From Brevundimonas nasdae (GTDB lineage Bacteria; Pseudomonadota; Alphaproteobacteria; Caulobacterales; Caulobacteraceae): DNA of 64,000 nucleotides. Of the stretch, positions 28,540 through 36,411 are shown piece after piece. Location: contig NZ_JAEPWN010000008.1 in the NCBI RefSeq assembly GCF_016654005.1, positions 124,001-188,000 of the forward strand, written 5' to 3'. Position 1 is the first letter of the stretch; every line of letters starts with the position of its first letter. A program made the position numbers and the translations under genes. The notes under the pieces are model-generated. The model ran no database searches and was not told the DNA's origin. It saw nothing but the letters and a program-made list of their open reading frames with translations.

Positions 28540-28977
28540 TCAGGCCATGCGGTTCAGGGCGACGGCGCGCCCGTCGCCCTGAGCAGCGCGTCCGTCGGCG
28601 GAATAGGCAGAGGCAGGCGTGCGCGCGGCGGTGACTTCATGGGCGATGGCGCGGACCAGACCCTCGGAAATGGTGCGGGCGGCCTCGACGGCCTGAGCAT
28701 GGTTGGCCAGCACGGTGTTGAAGGTTTCGGTCGCCTCCAGCAACGCCTTGCGGTCTTCCAGCGGAGCGTCTTTCAGCAGGGAAGGATTGGCCTTCACATG
28801 ACCGGAATCGCGGCGATAGACATTGGCCATGTCCTGCGTCTCGGTCAGACCGGCGACGATGTCCTGTGGTCGGCTGTCCTCAAAGGCGCGCGTCTCGACC
28901 ATAAGGCGTTCGGTCAGGCGTTGTGTCAGGTCCAGCAGTTGGCGGACGCGGGCGCGGGCCAGTTCGGGATCGCTCAT
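28540..28977 (-). CDS. FlgN/FlbY-like flagellar protein
   Basis: 145 residues, mostly helical. It resembles FlgN-type secretion chaperones for hook-associated proteins, and in Caulobacter the product at a similar place is called FlbY. Supporting features are LLDLTQRLTERLMVETRAFE at the N-terminus and NPSLLKDAPLEDRKALLEATETFNTVLANHAQAV in the middle. Its start codon overlaps the flgJ stop (ATGA), so it is translated with the flagellar operon. A role as a FlgK/FlgL chaperone is inference from family. Confidence 0.65.
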   Translation of the reverse strand: MSDPELARARVRQLLDLTQRLTERLMVETRAFEDSRPQDIVAGLTETQDMANVYRRDSGHVKANPSLLKDAPLEDRKALLEATETFNTVLANHAQAVEAARTISEGLVRAIAHEVTAARTPASAYSADGRAAQGDGRAVALNRMA

Positions 28978-29279
28978 TGTCCCTGCTCCTGCATTTTCAG
29001 CATTTCGCTCATGACCGTGTCGGCCAGGCCGATGCCACCGGCGGCGACGGTCTTCTTGGCCATTTCATCGACGAGGAAGCTGCGCCACGTTTCTTCGGCC
29101 TGGCCGCCGCCGAACAGGCCGTCGGTCTTGAGGCCCTGGAACATGGGCTTGAGCATCTGGGACAGGAAGGAGGCTTCGAAGTCCTGTGCGGTCTTCTTGA
29201 TCCGGTCGGAGGCAGCGGCGCCGAGGCTGGGCGCCGGGCGCAGCAGGTCGGCGGAGACGGACAGTTCGCTCATGCTCAC
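28974..29279 (-). CDS. flgJ: Flagellar rod-binding protein (FlgJ N-terminal type)
   Basis: 101 residues, matching only the N-terminal rod-scaffold domain of enterobacterial FlgJ. The core is KKTAQDFEASFLSQMLKPMFQGLKTDGLFGGGQAEETWRSFLVDEMAKKTVAAGGIGLAD. The C-terminal peptidoglycan hydrolase domain is absent, as usual in alphaproteobacteria, so a separate muramidase must open the wall. The lytic transglycosylase at 53981 is one candidate. Overlaps flgI and the FlgN-like gene by 4 bases each. Confidence 0.9.
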   Translation of the reverse strand: MSMSELSVSADLLRPAPSLGAAASDRIKKTAQDFEASFLSQMLKPMFQGLKTDGLFGGGQAEETWRSFLVDEMAKKTVAAGGIGLADTVMSEMLKMQEQGQ

Positions 29280-30391
29280 ATCACCTGAATGTCGGCTTGC
29301 AGGGCGCCTGCGGCCTTGATGGCCTGCAGGATGCTGATCATGTCGCGCGGACTGACGCCAAGGGTGTTCAGGCCGTGGACCAGGGTGGACAGGTTGCCGC
29401 CGCCGTCGATGAGCCGCATCTCCGTGCCCAGATCCTCTTCGATCCGAACCTGGGTGCTGGGGACCACGGCGGTCTGACCGCGGCTGAACGGCGCGGGTTG
29501 GCTGACGACCGGCTGTTCATCGACAGAGATGGTCAGGTTGCCCTGGGCGATGGCGACGCGGGAGATGCGAACGGCGTCGCCCATGACGATGACGCCGTTC
29601 ACTTCGTCGATGATGACCTTGGCGGGGGTGTCGACGGTGATCGGCAGGTTCTCGATACGGCTGATGAAGCCCGCCATCCCCAGTTGGCCGGGCGAACGCA
29701 GGGCTACGACCGTGCCGCTTTCCGCCAGGGCCGAGCCGGGGAAGGAGGCGTTGATGACGCCCGCCACCCGCTGGGCGGTGGTGAAGTCGGGGTTGCGCAG
29801 GTTCAGGCGAACCTCATTCATGTTCGACAGTTCAAAGCCCGTCTCGCGTTCGACCGTGGCGCCGGAAGCGATGCGCCCGGCGGTGGGAACGCCGCGCGTC
29901 ACGGATGAGCCCGAGGCGCCGGACGCCGAGACGGACCCGGTCTGGATCGAGCCCTGGGCCACGGCATAGACCTGACCGTCTGCGCCCTGCAGTCCGGTAA
30001 CCAGCAGGGTGCCGCCCAGCAGGCTCTTGGCGTCGCACATGGACGAGACGGACACGTCGATGCGCGAACCGGGGGTGGCGAAGGCGGGCAGGTCCGCGGT
30101 CACCATGATGGCCGCCATATTCTTGGAGTTTGCCGTGGCGCCGCGAATATTGACGCCCAGACGCTCGGTCATGCCTTCCAGCGACTGGCGGGTGAAGGGG
30201 CAGTTGCGCAGGCTGTCGCCCGTGCCGTTCAGGCCGACGACCAGACCGTAGCCAACGAGCTGGTTGGTGCGGACGCCCTCGACCGACGCGATGTCCTTGA
30301 TGCGCGACTGGGCCAGAACCGGGCTCGCCAATCCGCCCAGCGCAAGGGTTGCGGCGAGGGGGGCGATAAGGCGGGCAAGCAGATTTTGCAT
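29276..30391 (-). CDS. flgI: Flagellar P-ring protein FlgI
   Basis: 371 residues. A Sec signal peptide (1-27, ending SPVLA) precedes the mature P-ring protein, which forms the peptidoglycan bushing of the flagellar basal body. Signatures are RIKDIASVEGVRTNQLVGYGLVVGLNGTGDS near the N-terminus and a tail with STLVHGLNTLGVSPRDMISILQAIKAAGALQADI. The frame and length are normal. A sigma-54-like promoter lies about 38-52 bases upstream of the start; fliX is divergent. Confidence 0.97.
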   Translation of the reverse strand: MQNLLARLIAPLAATLALGGLASPVLAQSRIKDIASVEGVRTNQLVGYGLVVGLNGTGDSLRNCPFTRQSLEGMTERLGVNIRGATANSKNMAAIMVTADLPAFATPGSRIDVSVSSMCDAKSLLGGTLLVTGLQGADGQVYAVAQGSIQTGSVSASGASGSSVTRGVPTAGRIASGATVERETGFELSNMNEVRLNLRNPDFTTAQRVAGVINASFPGSALAESGTVVALRSPGQLGMAGFISRIENLPITVDTPAKVIIDEVNGVIVMGDAVRISRVAIAQGNLTISVDEQPVVSQPAPFSRGQTAVVPSTQVRIEEDLGTEMRLIDGGGNLSTLVHGLNTLGVSPRDMISILQAIKAAGALQADIQVM

Positions 30392-30428
30392 CGGTCAGAC
30401 GTCCATGCAGCGTAACGCGCCTGCTGAT

Positions 30429-30443
30429 GCGAGGATCGTGCCG
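30429..30443 (-). promoter_or_regulatory. Sigma-54-type promoter of flgI
   Basis: On the minus strand the sequence is CGGCACGATCCTCGC. It matches TGGCAC-N5-TTGC at 10 of the fixed positions or close to it, with the essential GG (-24) and GC (-12) spaced by 10 bases. It would start transcription about 26 bases before the flgI ATG. Late basal-body and hook genes in Caulobacter use sigma-54. Confidence 0.65.
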
Positions 30444-30496
30444 TTAAAAAAGTCCATTTGAATCAACGTGACGAGGGCTGTTCAGCGGTGTTTCAG

Positions 30497-30524
30497 CGGC
30501 AGTTTTTGCCGGGCCGTTAACCAA
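30497..30524. promoter_or_regulatory. Inverted repeat and CtrA-like half site between flgI and fliX
   Basis: CGGCA (30497-30501) and TGCCG (30507-30511) form an inverted repeat about 85 bases upstream of the predicted flgI start site, where an enhancer for the sigma-54 activator FlbD would be expected. TTAACCAA (30517-30524) matches the CtrA box TTAACCAT at 7 of 8 bases and lies 53 bases before fliX. A GAATC (CcrM methylation target) is at 30460-30464. Assignments are by pattern only. Confidence 0.4.
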
Positions 30525-30576
30525 ACAGTCACCCGGGGGGCTCAAGCATGATCGTAATGATCCGGAGCATCCGAGC

Positions 30577-31005
30577 ATGAAGGTTGTCGGCACGGGCGGT
30601 CCCAACGCCGCCACGGGTTCGCGCGCCGCGCGCGGCGGGGCCAGCGGCTTTTCCCTGGGGCAGACGTCGGGGGCGGCGGCGCCTGCTGCGGCGGCCTCTG
30701 TGGCGGCGACATCAAGCATGGCTGGCGTTTCAGCCCTGATGGCGCTTCAGGAGGTCGAAGGCCCGCTGGAGCGGCGTCGGCGCGCGGTCAGGCGCGGCGG
30801 CGGCCTGCTGGACCGGCTGGATGAGCTGAAGATGGCGCTGTTGTCCGGAGAGCCGGGCGGACCGGCCCTTGAACGCCTGGCTCGCGTCCTGCGCGAAGAA
30901 CGGCCCGACGACAGCGACGCCGAACTGACGGCTTTGCTGGATCAGATCGATCTGCGCGCCCAGGTCGAACTGGCCAAGGCGGAGCCGCGCAACAGTCGCG
31001 GCTGA
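30577..31005 (+). CDS. fliX: Flagellar assembly regulator FliX
   Basis: 142 residues. FliX is a Caulobacterales/Rhizobiales protein that binds FlbD and couples basal-body assembly to sigma-54 transcription. The N-terminus MKVVGTG..GGASGFSLGQTSGAAAPAAAAS is Ala/Gly-rich and flexible. The C-terminal helical part has LMALQEVEGPLERRRRAVRRGGGLLDRLDELKMALLSGE and LLDQIDLRAQVELAKAE, which I recognise as FliX. GGAG lies 11 bases before the ATG. Divergent from flgI, as known for the Caulobacter pair. Confidence 0.88.
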   Translation: MKVVGTGGPNAATGSRAARGGASGFSLGQTSGAAAPAAAASVAATSSMAGVSALMALQEVEGPLERRRRAVRRGGGLLDRLDELKMALLSGEPGGPALERLARVLREERPDDSDAELTALLDQIDLRAQVELAKAEPRNSRG

Positions 31006-31197
31006 TACTTCGCCTGTTGAGAGAAAGTCGCAGGATTTCAAAGCTTAGCCGTAAGCCGACTGCGTGAGAATTGTCACGAATTGGCGTTTGGCCAGACAAT
31101 AGCGATCACGGAATCGCGATGCGCGTTGCTGCGACTCGTACTCCTGATTATACGGCCCTTACGCCACAGGGGGGCGTGCTATTTGAGCGTGAGTGCG

Positions 31198-31635
31198 ATG
31201 AACGCATTAGCGTCTGTCCTATCTGCAGATTCGGCCGAACAATACCGGCCGTCTGACGACGAACCGTTCATGAATGAACGGCAGTTAGCCTATTTCAAAA
31301 AGAAGCTGCTGGACTGGAAGGATGACATCCTTCGCGAGTCCAAGGGCACGGTCGTGAACCTGAAGGCCGAGACGGAGAACCATCCGGATCTCGTCGATCG
31401 CGCATCTTCGGAATCCGACCGCGCGCTGGAGCTTCGGACGCGGGATCGTCAGCGCAAGCTGATCTCCAAGATCGAGGATGCGCTGCGTCGGATCGAAGAC
31501 GGCTCCTACGGCTATTGCGAGGATACCGGCGAACCCATCAGCCTGGGACGTCTGGAAGCGCGGCCTACGGCGACCCTGTCTGTCGAGGCGCAGGAACGTC
31601 ACGAGCGGCGCGAGCGGGTTCACCGCGACGACTGA
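31198..31635 (+). CDS. dksA: RNA polymerase-binding DksA-family protein, zinc-finger cysteines reduced
   Basis: 145 residues from the ATG at 31198; the open frame extends to 31081 but homology begins at QYRPSDDEPFMNERQ. DksA enters the RNA polymerase secondary channel and acts with (p)ppGpp. The coiled coil holds DLVDRASSESDRA (about 64-76), with the acidic-tip pattern. Only one cysteine (Cys107 in GYCEDTGEPI) remains of the four-cysteine finger, as in other alphaproteobacterial DksA proteins, so zinc is unlikely to be bound. It precedes gltX in the same direction by 81 bases. Confidence 0.92.
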   Translation: MNALASVLSADSAEQYRPSDDEPFMNERQLAYFKKKLLDWKDDILRESKGTVVNLKAETENHPDLVDRASSESDRALELRTRDRQRKLISKIEDALRRIEDGSYGYCEDTGEPISLGRLEARPTATLSVEAQERHERRERVHRDD

Positions 31636-31716
31636 GGCGAAAGACGCCTCTACGCCTTGACTTCGCCGGGTTGGAGCGCGACCTAGCCGCCTCGCTGTTG
31701 AGGTCGTTGATCCCCC

Positions 31717-33051
31717 ATGTCCGTCAAGGTTCGTTTCGCTCCGTCGCCCACCGGCAAGCTGCACGTCGGCAATGTCCGCACGGCTCTGGTGAACTGGCTG
31801 TTCGCCAAAGGGCAGGGCGGTTCGTTCGTGCTGCGTATCGACGACACGGACCTGGCCCGTTCGACGCCCGAGTTCGAGCAGGGGATCGAAGACGATCTGA
31901 CCTGGTTGGGCCTGACCTGGGACGAGCGCGACAACCAGTCCAAGCGGTTCGACCGTTATGAAGAAGCTGCGGCGCGCCTGAAGGCCTCGGGTCGTCTGTA
32001 TCCCGCCTATGAGACGGCGGACGAACTGGATCGCCGCCGCAAGGTGCAGTTGTCGCGCGGCCTGCCGCCGATCTATGATCGCGCCGCTCTGGAACTGACC
32101 GACGAACAGAAGGCCGCTTACGAGGCGGAAGGCCGTCGCCCGCACTGGCGCTTCAAACTGGAAGGCAAGCGCGTCTCCTGGGAAGACCTGGCGCGCGGTC
32201 ATGCCGAGGTGGACACGGCGTCCATGTCGGACCCGGTGCTGATCCGCGAGGACGGCCTGTTCCTCTACACCCTGCCGTCGGTCGTCGATGACATCGACAT
32301 GGCGATCACCCACATCATCCGGGGCGAAGACCACGTCACCAACACCGGCGCGCAGATCGAAATCTTCGAAGCTCTGGGCGCGACTGTTCCGGGGTTCGCC
32401 CATATGCCCCTGCTGGTCGGCGCAGATGGCGCCGCCCTGTCCAAGCGTCTGGGGTCGCTGTCGATCAGCGACATGCGCGACCAGGGCTATGAGCCCATCG
32501 CCATCACCAGCCACCTGGGCAAGATCGGCACCTCTGACGCACTCGAAGTCGCTGAGTCGGTTCAGACCCTGGGCGCCAGTTTCGCCTTTTCCAAGATGGG
32601 CCGCTCGCCAGCGCGCTACGACACCGCCGACCTGGACCGTCTGAATGCGCAGGCTTTGCATGTCATGAGCTATGAAACGGCCCAGCCGCGTCTGGCCGCA
32701 GCGGATGCAGACCTGGGCGAAGGCTTCTGGAACACGGTCAGGGGTAACCTGAACAAGTTCGCCGATGTCGTTGATATGGCGAAGATCGTAAAGGGGCCGA
32801 TCACGCCGGTGATCGAGGACGCCGCCTTCGCGGAAGCGGCGCTGCGTCTGCTTCCGGATGTGATCGACGAGAACGCCTGGTCGGCCTGGACCAACACCGT
32901 CAAGGCGGAGACGGGCGCCAAGGGCAAGGGGCTGTTCATGCCGCTGCGTCTGGCGCTGACCGGACAACCGCATGGGCCTGACATGGCGGCCATGGCGCCG
33001 TTGATCGGCCGTGAGACCATCGTGCGGCGCCTGAAAGGCGAAGCGGCCTGA
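31717..33051 (+). CDS. gltX: Glutamate--tRNA ligase
   Basis: 444 residues, in the short GluRS class. Class I signatures are PSPTGKLHVGN (about 9-19, a HIGH variant) and LSKR (241-244, the KMSKS equivalent). The ATP/glutamate pocket has RIDDTDLARS and the tRNA acceptor region has IIRGEDHVTNT. Alphaproteobacteria often carry two GluRS, one of which may prefer tRNA(Gln); whether this one is discriminating cannot be judged from the sequence alone. A hairpin follows the stop. Confidence 0.95.
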   Translation: MSVKVRFAPSPTGKLHVGNVRTALVNWLFAKGQGGSFVLRIDDTDLARSTPEFEQGIEDDLTWLGLTWDERDNQSKRFDRYEEAAARLKASGRLYPAYETADELDRRRKVQLSRGLPPIYDRAALELTDEQKAAYEAEGRRPHWRFKLEGKRVSWEDLARGHAEVDTASMSDPVLIREDGLFLYTLPSVVDDIDMAITHIIRGEDHVTNTGAQIEIFEALGATVPGFAHMPLLVGADGAALSKRLGSLSISDMRDQGYEPIAITSHLGKIGTSDALEVAESVQTLGASFAFSKMGRSPARYDTADLDRLNAQALHVMSYETAQPRLAAADADLGEGFWNTVRGNLNKFADVVDMAKIVKGPITPVIEDAAFAEAALRLLPDVIDENAWSAWTNTVKAETGAKGKGLFMPLRLALTGQPHGPDMAAMAPLIGRETIVRRLKGEAA

Positions 33052-33059
33052 AGGCCGTT

Positions 33060-33087
33060 GCGAGAGCCTGAGGGATCAGGCTCTCGC
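33060..33087. terminator. Hairpin terminator between convergent gltX and the gene at 33105
   Basis: GCGAGAGCCTGA (33060-33071) and TCAGGCTCTCGC (33076-33087) form a perfect 12-base stem with loop GGGA. The plus-strand flank is TAAAACC, without a T-run, but position between two convergent stop codons supports a bidirectional role. Confidence 0.6.
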
Positions 33088-33104
33088 TAAAACCTATAAT
33101 CTGA

Positions 33105-33395
33105 TCAGGCGTTGCAGACGGCGAGCTGTTCGGCCGACAGGGCTTCACCCTTGTAGGAGAAGGCGGTCACGGGACCGAACTTCTGAACCACGCGGCGGCA
33201 GGCGCGGTGTGCGGGCTGTTCCGAACCGCCCGAGGCGGTGCAGACGGCGCCTTCACACGACCAGCGCGCGCCATCGACGATGGTCGGACGGGCAGGGGCC
33301 TTGGAGGCGTCGGCAAGGGTCAGGCTGGTTGCGGCAGGCGTCTGAGCGACAGCCGGAGCCGCAAAAAGAACTGCGGCGAGAAGCAGTGCGCGCAT
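33105..33395 (-). CDS. Small secreted protein, CC_3452-like family
   Basis: 96 residues with a Sec signal peptide (1-18, ending AVAQ). The mature part has IVDGARWSCEGAVCTA, RACRRVVQKFGPVTAFSYKGEALSAEQLAVCNA, with four cysteines likely forming two disulfides. This arrangement recurs in Caulobacterales proteins that I recognise as the CC_3452 family, of unknown function. It has its own promoter region with a palindrome and a leader hairpin (33414-33469). GGAGAG serves as ribosome binding site. Confidence 0.78.
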   Translation of the reverse strand: MRALLLAAVLFAAPAVAQTPAATSLTLADASKAPARPTIVDGARWSCEGAVCTASGGSEQPAHRACRRVVQKFGPVTAFSYKGEALSAEQLAVCNA

Positions 33396-33413
33396 GGATA
33401 CTCTCCGAAAATG

Positions 33414-33438
33414 CGAGAACGGCGTCGTGCCGTTCTCG
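33414..33438 (-). promoter_or_regulatory. Leader hairpin upstream of the CC_3452-like gene
   Basis: CGAGAACGGC (33414-33423) and GCCGTTCTCG (33429-33438) form a perfect 10-base stem. On the minus strand it is followed by CATTTTCGG, then the ribosome binding site. It could terminate the upstream LOG gene or act as an attenuator in the leader of the secreted protein. Confidence 0.45.
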
Positions 33439-33440
33439 CC

Positions 33441-33469
33441 ACTGTCAGTTTTCTATGAAAACTGTCAAG
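33441..33469 (-). promoter_or_regulatory. Palindrome at a TTGACA promoter element
   Basis: CAGTTTTC (33446-33453) and GAAAACTG (33457-33464) are inverted repeats around TAT. ACTGTCA occurs twice, 20 bases apart (33441 and 33461). On the minus strand a perfect TTGACA (33464-33469) begins within it, so a bound regulator could control the gene at 33395. No -10 is obvious. Confidence 0.4.
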
Positions 33470-33512
33470 TGCGGAGCACGTGCCGCAGGTTGCGTTGGTG
33501 AAAGTTGATCAC

Positions 33513-34118
33513 TTACCTACGATCATGTTGCAACTGAGGCGCATCGTCGCTGGCCTTGATCTGGGCCATGGCGTCCTCGACCGTATCGGCCACCGTCCAG
33601 GCCTGCAGGAAGGATGCGGGCGTCATGCCTTCGGCGACGCTGTGCTTCATCAGCTCAAAGAAGCCGTTCCAGAAACCATTCAGATTCAAAAAAACGACCG
33701 GCTTGTGGTGCAGGTCCAGACGCTTCCACGACAGCAGTTCGACCACTTCCTCCAGCGTGCCGATGCCGCCGGGCGCGACCACGAAGGCGTCGGACTGATC
33801 ATACATCAGTTGCTTGCGTTCGTGCATCGAGGTGACGACCACGGTTTCAACGTCGTCGAACAGACGTTCACGGCTGCGCAGGAAGGCCGGCATGATGCCG
33901 ACGACACGGCCGCCGGCCGCATGGGCTGAACGGGCCGCCGCGCCCATCAGGCCGACGCCGCCGCCGCCATAGACCAGACGCCAGCCGTCCTCGGCCGTCG
34001 CCTTGCCAAAGTCTCGCGCGGCCTGGGTGTAGGCGGGATCCGCCGCATCGGATGCGCCGCAGAACAGGCAGACGGAGGGGCCGTCGAAAGGCAGGATCGA
34101 AACCGGGGGCAGGGACAT
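33513..34118 (-). CDS. LOG family (TIGR00730) protein, putative nucleoside-monophosphate phosphoribohydrolase
   Basis: 201 residues, the usual size. The Rossmann-like lysine-decarboxylase-type fold shows VCLFCGASDAADPAYTQAAR, RLVYGGGGVGLMGAAARSAHAAGG, the conserved ERKQLMYDQSDAFVVAPGGIGTLEEVVELLSW. The PGGxGTxxE motif is the substrate-binding signature of LOONELY-GUY enzymes, which release free base from AMP or cytokinin ribotides. In bacteria without cytokinin the natural substrate is likely a purine nucleotide. Often mislabelled lysine decarboxylase. Confidence 0.9.
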   Translation of the reverse strand: MSLPPVSILPFDGPSVCLFCGASDAADPAYTQAARDFGKATAEDGWRLVYGGGGVGLMGAAARSAHAAGGRVVGIMPAFLRSRERLFDDVETVVVTSMHERKQLMYDQSDAFVVAPGGIGTLEEVVELLSWKRLDLHHKPVVFLNLNGFWNGFFELMKHSVAEGMTPASFLQAWTVADTVEDAMAQIKASDDAPQLQHDRR

Positions 34119-34228
34119 GGGGCCTCTAACAGAACGAATACGCGGTCAACCATGGCCAAACACGCGTCGGCGAGGCAAACAGTTTCCGCGCCGATTGGGG
34201 CGCTAGCCATATAGTGTCGAGCCGCAGG

Positions 34229-34957
34229 ATGAAACGCCGGATCATCATCATGGTCGCCCTGGCCGGGATGGCTTCGGCCTGCTCCAGCCCGGTCAGACAG
34301 GATGCGGCGGCGGAAAACGGTTCGGCGCCCCTGGCCTGGGTCCAGCCGCCCCATATCGACGGGGTGGTCAGGGATTCTGGCGGCCTGGTGGTGCGTGGCG
34401 GAACGGCGCCCAGCGCGCGCGTGGTCCTGCGCGGACAGGACGGCAGCGCCATCGCCGCCAGCGCTGATGCGGCGGGGCGGTTCGAACTGCGCCTGCCGCC
34501 GGTGGCGGGTGATGTGCAGTTCACGCCAGAGGTTCAACTGGGGCAGGATACGGCGGTTTCTCCAGAGACGCTGGTGGTCATTCAGGGCGGGGCGGGGCCG
34601 GTGGTTCTGATCGCGGCGGGAGAGCCGACATTGCGTCTGGACAGTCAGAATGCGCTGGACGCCGTGGATGCGGACGGAAGCGCCATCATTGCCTCCGGTC
34701 ACCGAGGAGAGGCCGCGCCCGATGTGAAGATCGGCGGCGAAGCCGTGCGTCCTCTTGCAGGCAAGGGAACCTGGCGGGCCATGGCGTCCGGCGGGGCCGC
34801 GACGACGATCATGGTTGATGGCCGCGCCTATGCCTATCCGGGCGCGGGAGGCGGGGCGGGCTTTTCGGTGGAGCGGATCGAGGCGGGCTGGCGTCTGTCC
34901 TGGCCGGTGGCGGCGGGCGGGCGTCAGTCGACGTGGCTGCCGGATCCGGTTCGTTAA
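34229..34957 (+). CDS. Lipoprotein with carboxypeptidase-regulatory-like beta domain
   Basis: 242 residues from the ATG at 34229 (MKRRIIIMVALAGMASAC); a GTG at 34214 is less likely because the lipobox signal fits from 34229. After Cys20 comes PHIDGVVRDSGGLVVRGGTAPSARVVLRGQDGSAIAASADAAGRFELRLPPVAGD, which looks like a carboxypeptidase-regulatory or Ig-like repeat. The second half is Gly/Ala-rich with no motif. CATATAGT near 34208 may be the -10. Its terminator is at 35033. Function unknown. Confidence 0.75.
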   Translation: MKRRIIIMVALAGMASACSSPVRQDAAAENGSAPLAWVQPPHIDGVVRDSGGLVVRGGTAPSARVVLRGQDGSAIAASADAAGRFELRLPPVAGDVQFTPEVQLGQDTAVSPETLVVIQGGAGPVVLIAAGEPTLRLDSQNALDAVDADGSAIIASGHRGEAAPDVKIGGEAVRPLAGKGTWRAMASGGAATTIMVDGRAYAYPGAGGGAGFSVERIEAGWRLSWPVAAGGRQSTWLPDPVR

Positions 34958-35032
34958 TGCCTGCGTAACCAATTCGGCAAATAGACTGGATTGTTCCTTT
35001 TCGGGACAACACCATCACCGAACCTTAGTTTC

Positions 35033-35061
35033 GCCCGGCGGCCCCGCCGGGCTTCTTTTTT
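35033..35061 (+). terminator. Rho-independent terminator after the lipoprotein gene
   Basis: GCCCGGCGG (35033-35041) pairs with CCGCCGGGC (35044-35052) and is followed by TTCTTTTTT on the plus strand. Strong intrinsic terminator about 75 bases past the stop codon. Confidence 0.85.
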
Positions 35062-35089
35062 GTCGAAGCCCGGCTTTGAAGCAGTTTGC

Positions 35090-36355
35090 TCAGATGGCGG
35101 TCGTCTTCTGCCCCAGGCCTGCGCCCTTCCAGCCGTACCAGGCGACGACGACGAAGCAGGCGGCGGGGAGCAGGAAGGCGATGTTGGCGCCATAGGTGTC
35201 GGCGATCTTGCCCATCGGCCAGGGCAGCAGAACCCCGCCGCCGATGGCCATGACCATCAGCGAAGACGCTTTCTTGGTCGCCGCGCCCAGGCCCGTGGTC
35301 CCCAGGGCGAAGATGGTCGCGAACATGGTCGACATGAAGAAGAAGACGGCGATCAGGGCGACCGGCGAGATGATGTTGACGCCCGCCGCCACGATCAGGG
35401 TCAGGATGACGTTGATGACGCCATAGGTGGTCAGGAGCACGCGCGGCCGGACCTTCAGCAGCAGGGCGGTGGCGGCGAAACGACCGACCAGATAGCCGAT
35501 TGCGGCCAGGGACAGCATGAAGGCGCCCTTCTGCGAGGACAGGCCTTCCCAGTTATGGGTCACCAGATTGATGAAATAGGCGCCGATGCCGACCTGGGCG
35601 CCGATGTAGAGGGCCTGGGTGATGACGCCCGCGACGAAGTGGGGCTGTTTGGACAGGGGCAGGGCGGGCGCGTCGCCTTCGACGGCGCCGCCGTGGTCGG
35701 ACAGGCCGGTTTCCGGCAGGCGCGCGCGCCAAACGGCGATGGCGAACAGCACGACGCCGACGGCGATCAGGCCATAGACGATCTGGATCGAACGGGTCGG
35801 CCCGCCCAGAGCCTCGGTCGTGGTCGGGCTGAAGAAGACCGCGCCGCCGATCAAGGGTCCGAAGAAGACGCCCAGCGCATTGAACGACTGGGCCAGGTTC
35901 AGGCGCTGTGACGCCTTGGCGGGATCGCCCAGAACGTTGACATAGGTGTCGGCGCTGGTCTCCAGCACGCACAGACCCGCGGCCAGGACGAACATGGAGC
36001 CGACGAAGGGCAGGAAGGCGCCTGCGCCCGCCGCCGGAATGAACAACAGGGCGCCGACGGCGGTGACGGCCAGGCCGGTGACGATGCCGAACTTGTACCC
36101 CCGCGCGTGCAGCAGCATGCCCGCCGGAATCGACAGCAGCAGATAGGCCCCGAAATAGGCGATCTGCAGCCAGGCGCTGTCGGCCTGGCTGATGCTCAGC
36201 GTCTCCTGGAAATGCTTGTTCAGCACGTCCAGCAGTCCATAGGCCAGACCCCAGATCAGGAAGCAGGCGATGGCGAAGGACAGCGGGCCTTTCAGCGACC
36301 CGCCGGGTTTCGCAAGGCCGCCGGGCGTGTGGGCGGCGTCGGTCTCGATAGCCAT
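35090..36355 (-). CDS. FucP-type sugar:H+ symporter (FHS family of MFS), probable L-rhamnose uptake
   Basis: 421 residues with about 12 membrane segments. FACFLIWGLAYGLLDVLNKHFQE, GAYLLLSIPAGMLLHARGYKFGIVTGL and LAAGLCVLETSADTYVNVLGDPAKASQRLNLAQSFNALGVFFGPL are strongly FucP-like (the asparagine/aspartate pattern of the L-fucose permease). It is the last gene of the minus-strand rhamnose operon, 56 bases after the lactonase gene, so L-rhamnose or a related deoxysugar is the likely substrate. L-fucose is the alternative. Confidence 0.88.
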   Translation of the reverse strand: MAIETDAAHTPGGLAKPGGSLKGPLSFAIACFLIWGLAYGLLDVLNKHFQETLSISQADSAWLQIAYFGAYLLLSIPAGMLLHARGYKFGIVTGLAVTAVGALLFIPAAGAGAFLPFVGSMFVLAAGLCVLETSADTYVNVLGDPAKASQRLNLAQSFNALGVFFGPLIGGAVFFSPTTTEALGGPTRSIQIVYGLIAVGVVLFAIAVWRARLPETGLSDHGGAVEGDAPALPLSKQPHFVAGVITQALYIGAQVGIGAYFINLVTHNWEGLSSQKGAFMLSLAAIGYLVGRFAATALLLKVRPRVLLTTYGVINVILTLIVAAGVNIISPVALIAVFFFMSTMFATIFALGTTGLGAATKKASSLMVMAIGGGVLLPWPMGKIADTYGANIAFLLPAACFVVVAWYGWKGAGLGQKTTAI

Positions 36356-36411
36356 GTTGTCATTCCTGGGATGGACCCGGCCGTCTTGATGCGGTCTGGG
36401 CGGTTGAAGGA

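Noticed and set aside
31285..32973. 562-residue open frame antisense to dksA and gltX
   Set aside because: It lies fully opposite two well-identified genes, has a composition typical of high-GC shadow frames (many H, R, Q, G, D) and no ribosome binding site or motif.
33513..34118. lysine decarboxylase function
   Set aside because: The PGGxGTxxE motif marks the LOG hydrolase group; the decarboxylase name is a historical misannotation.
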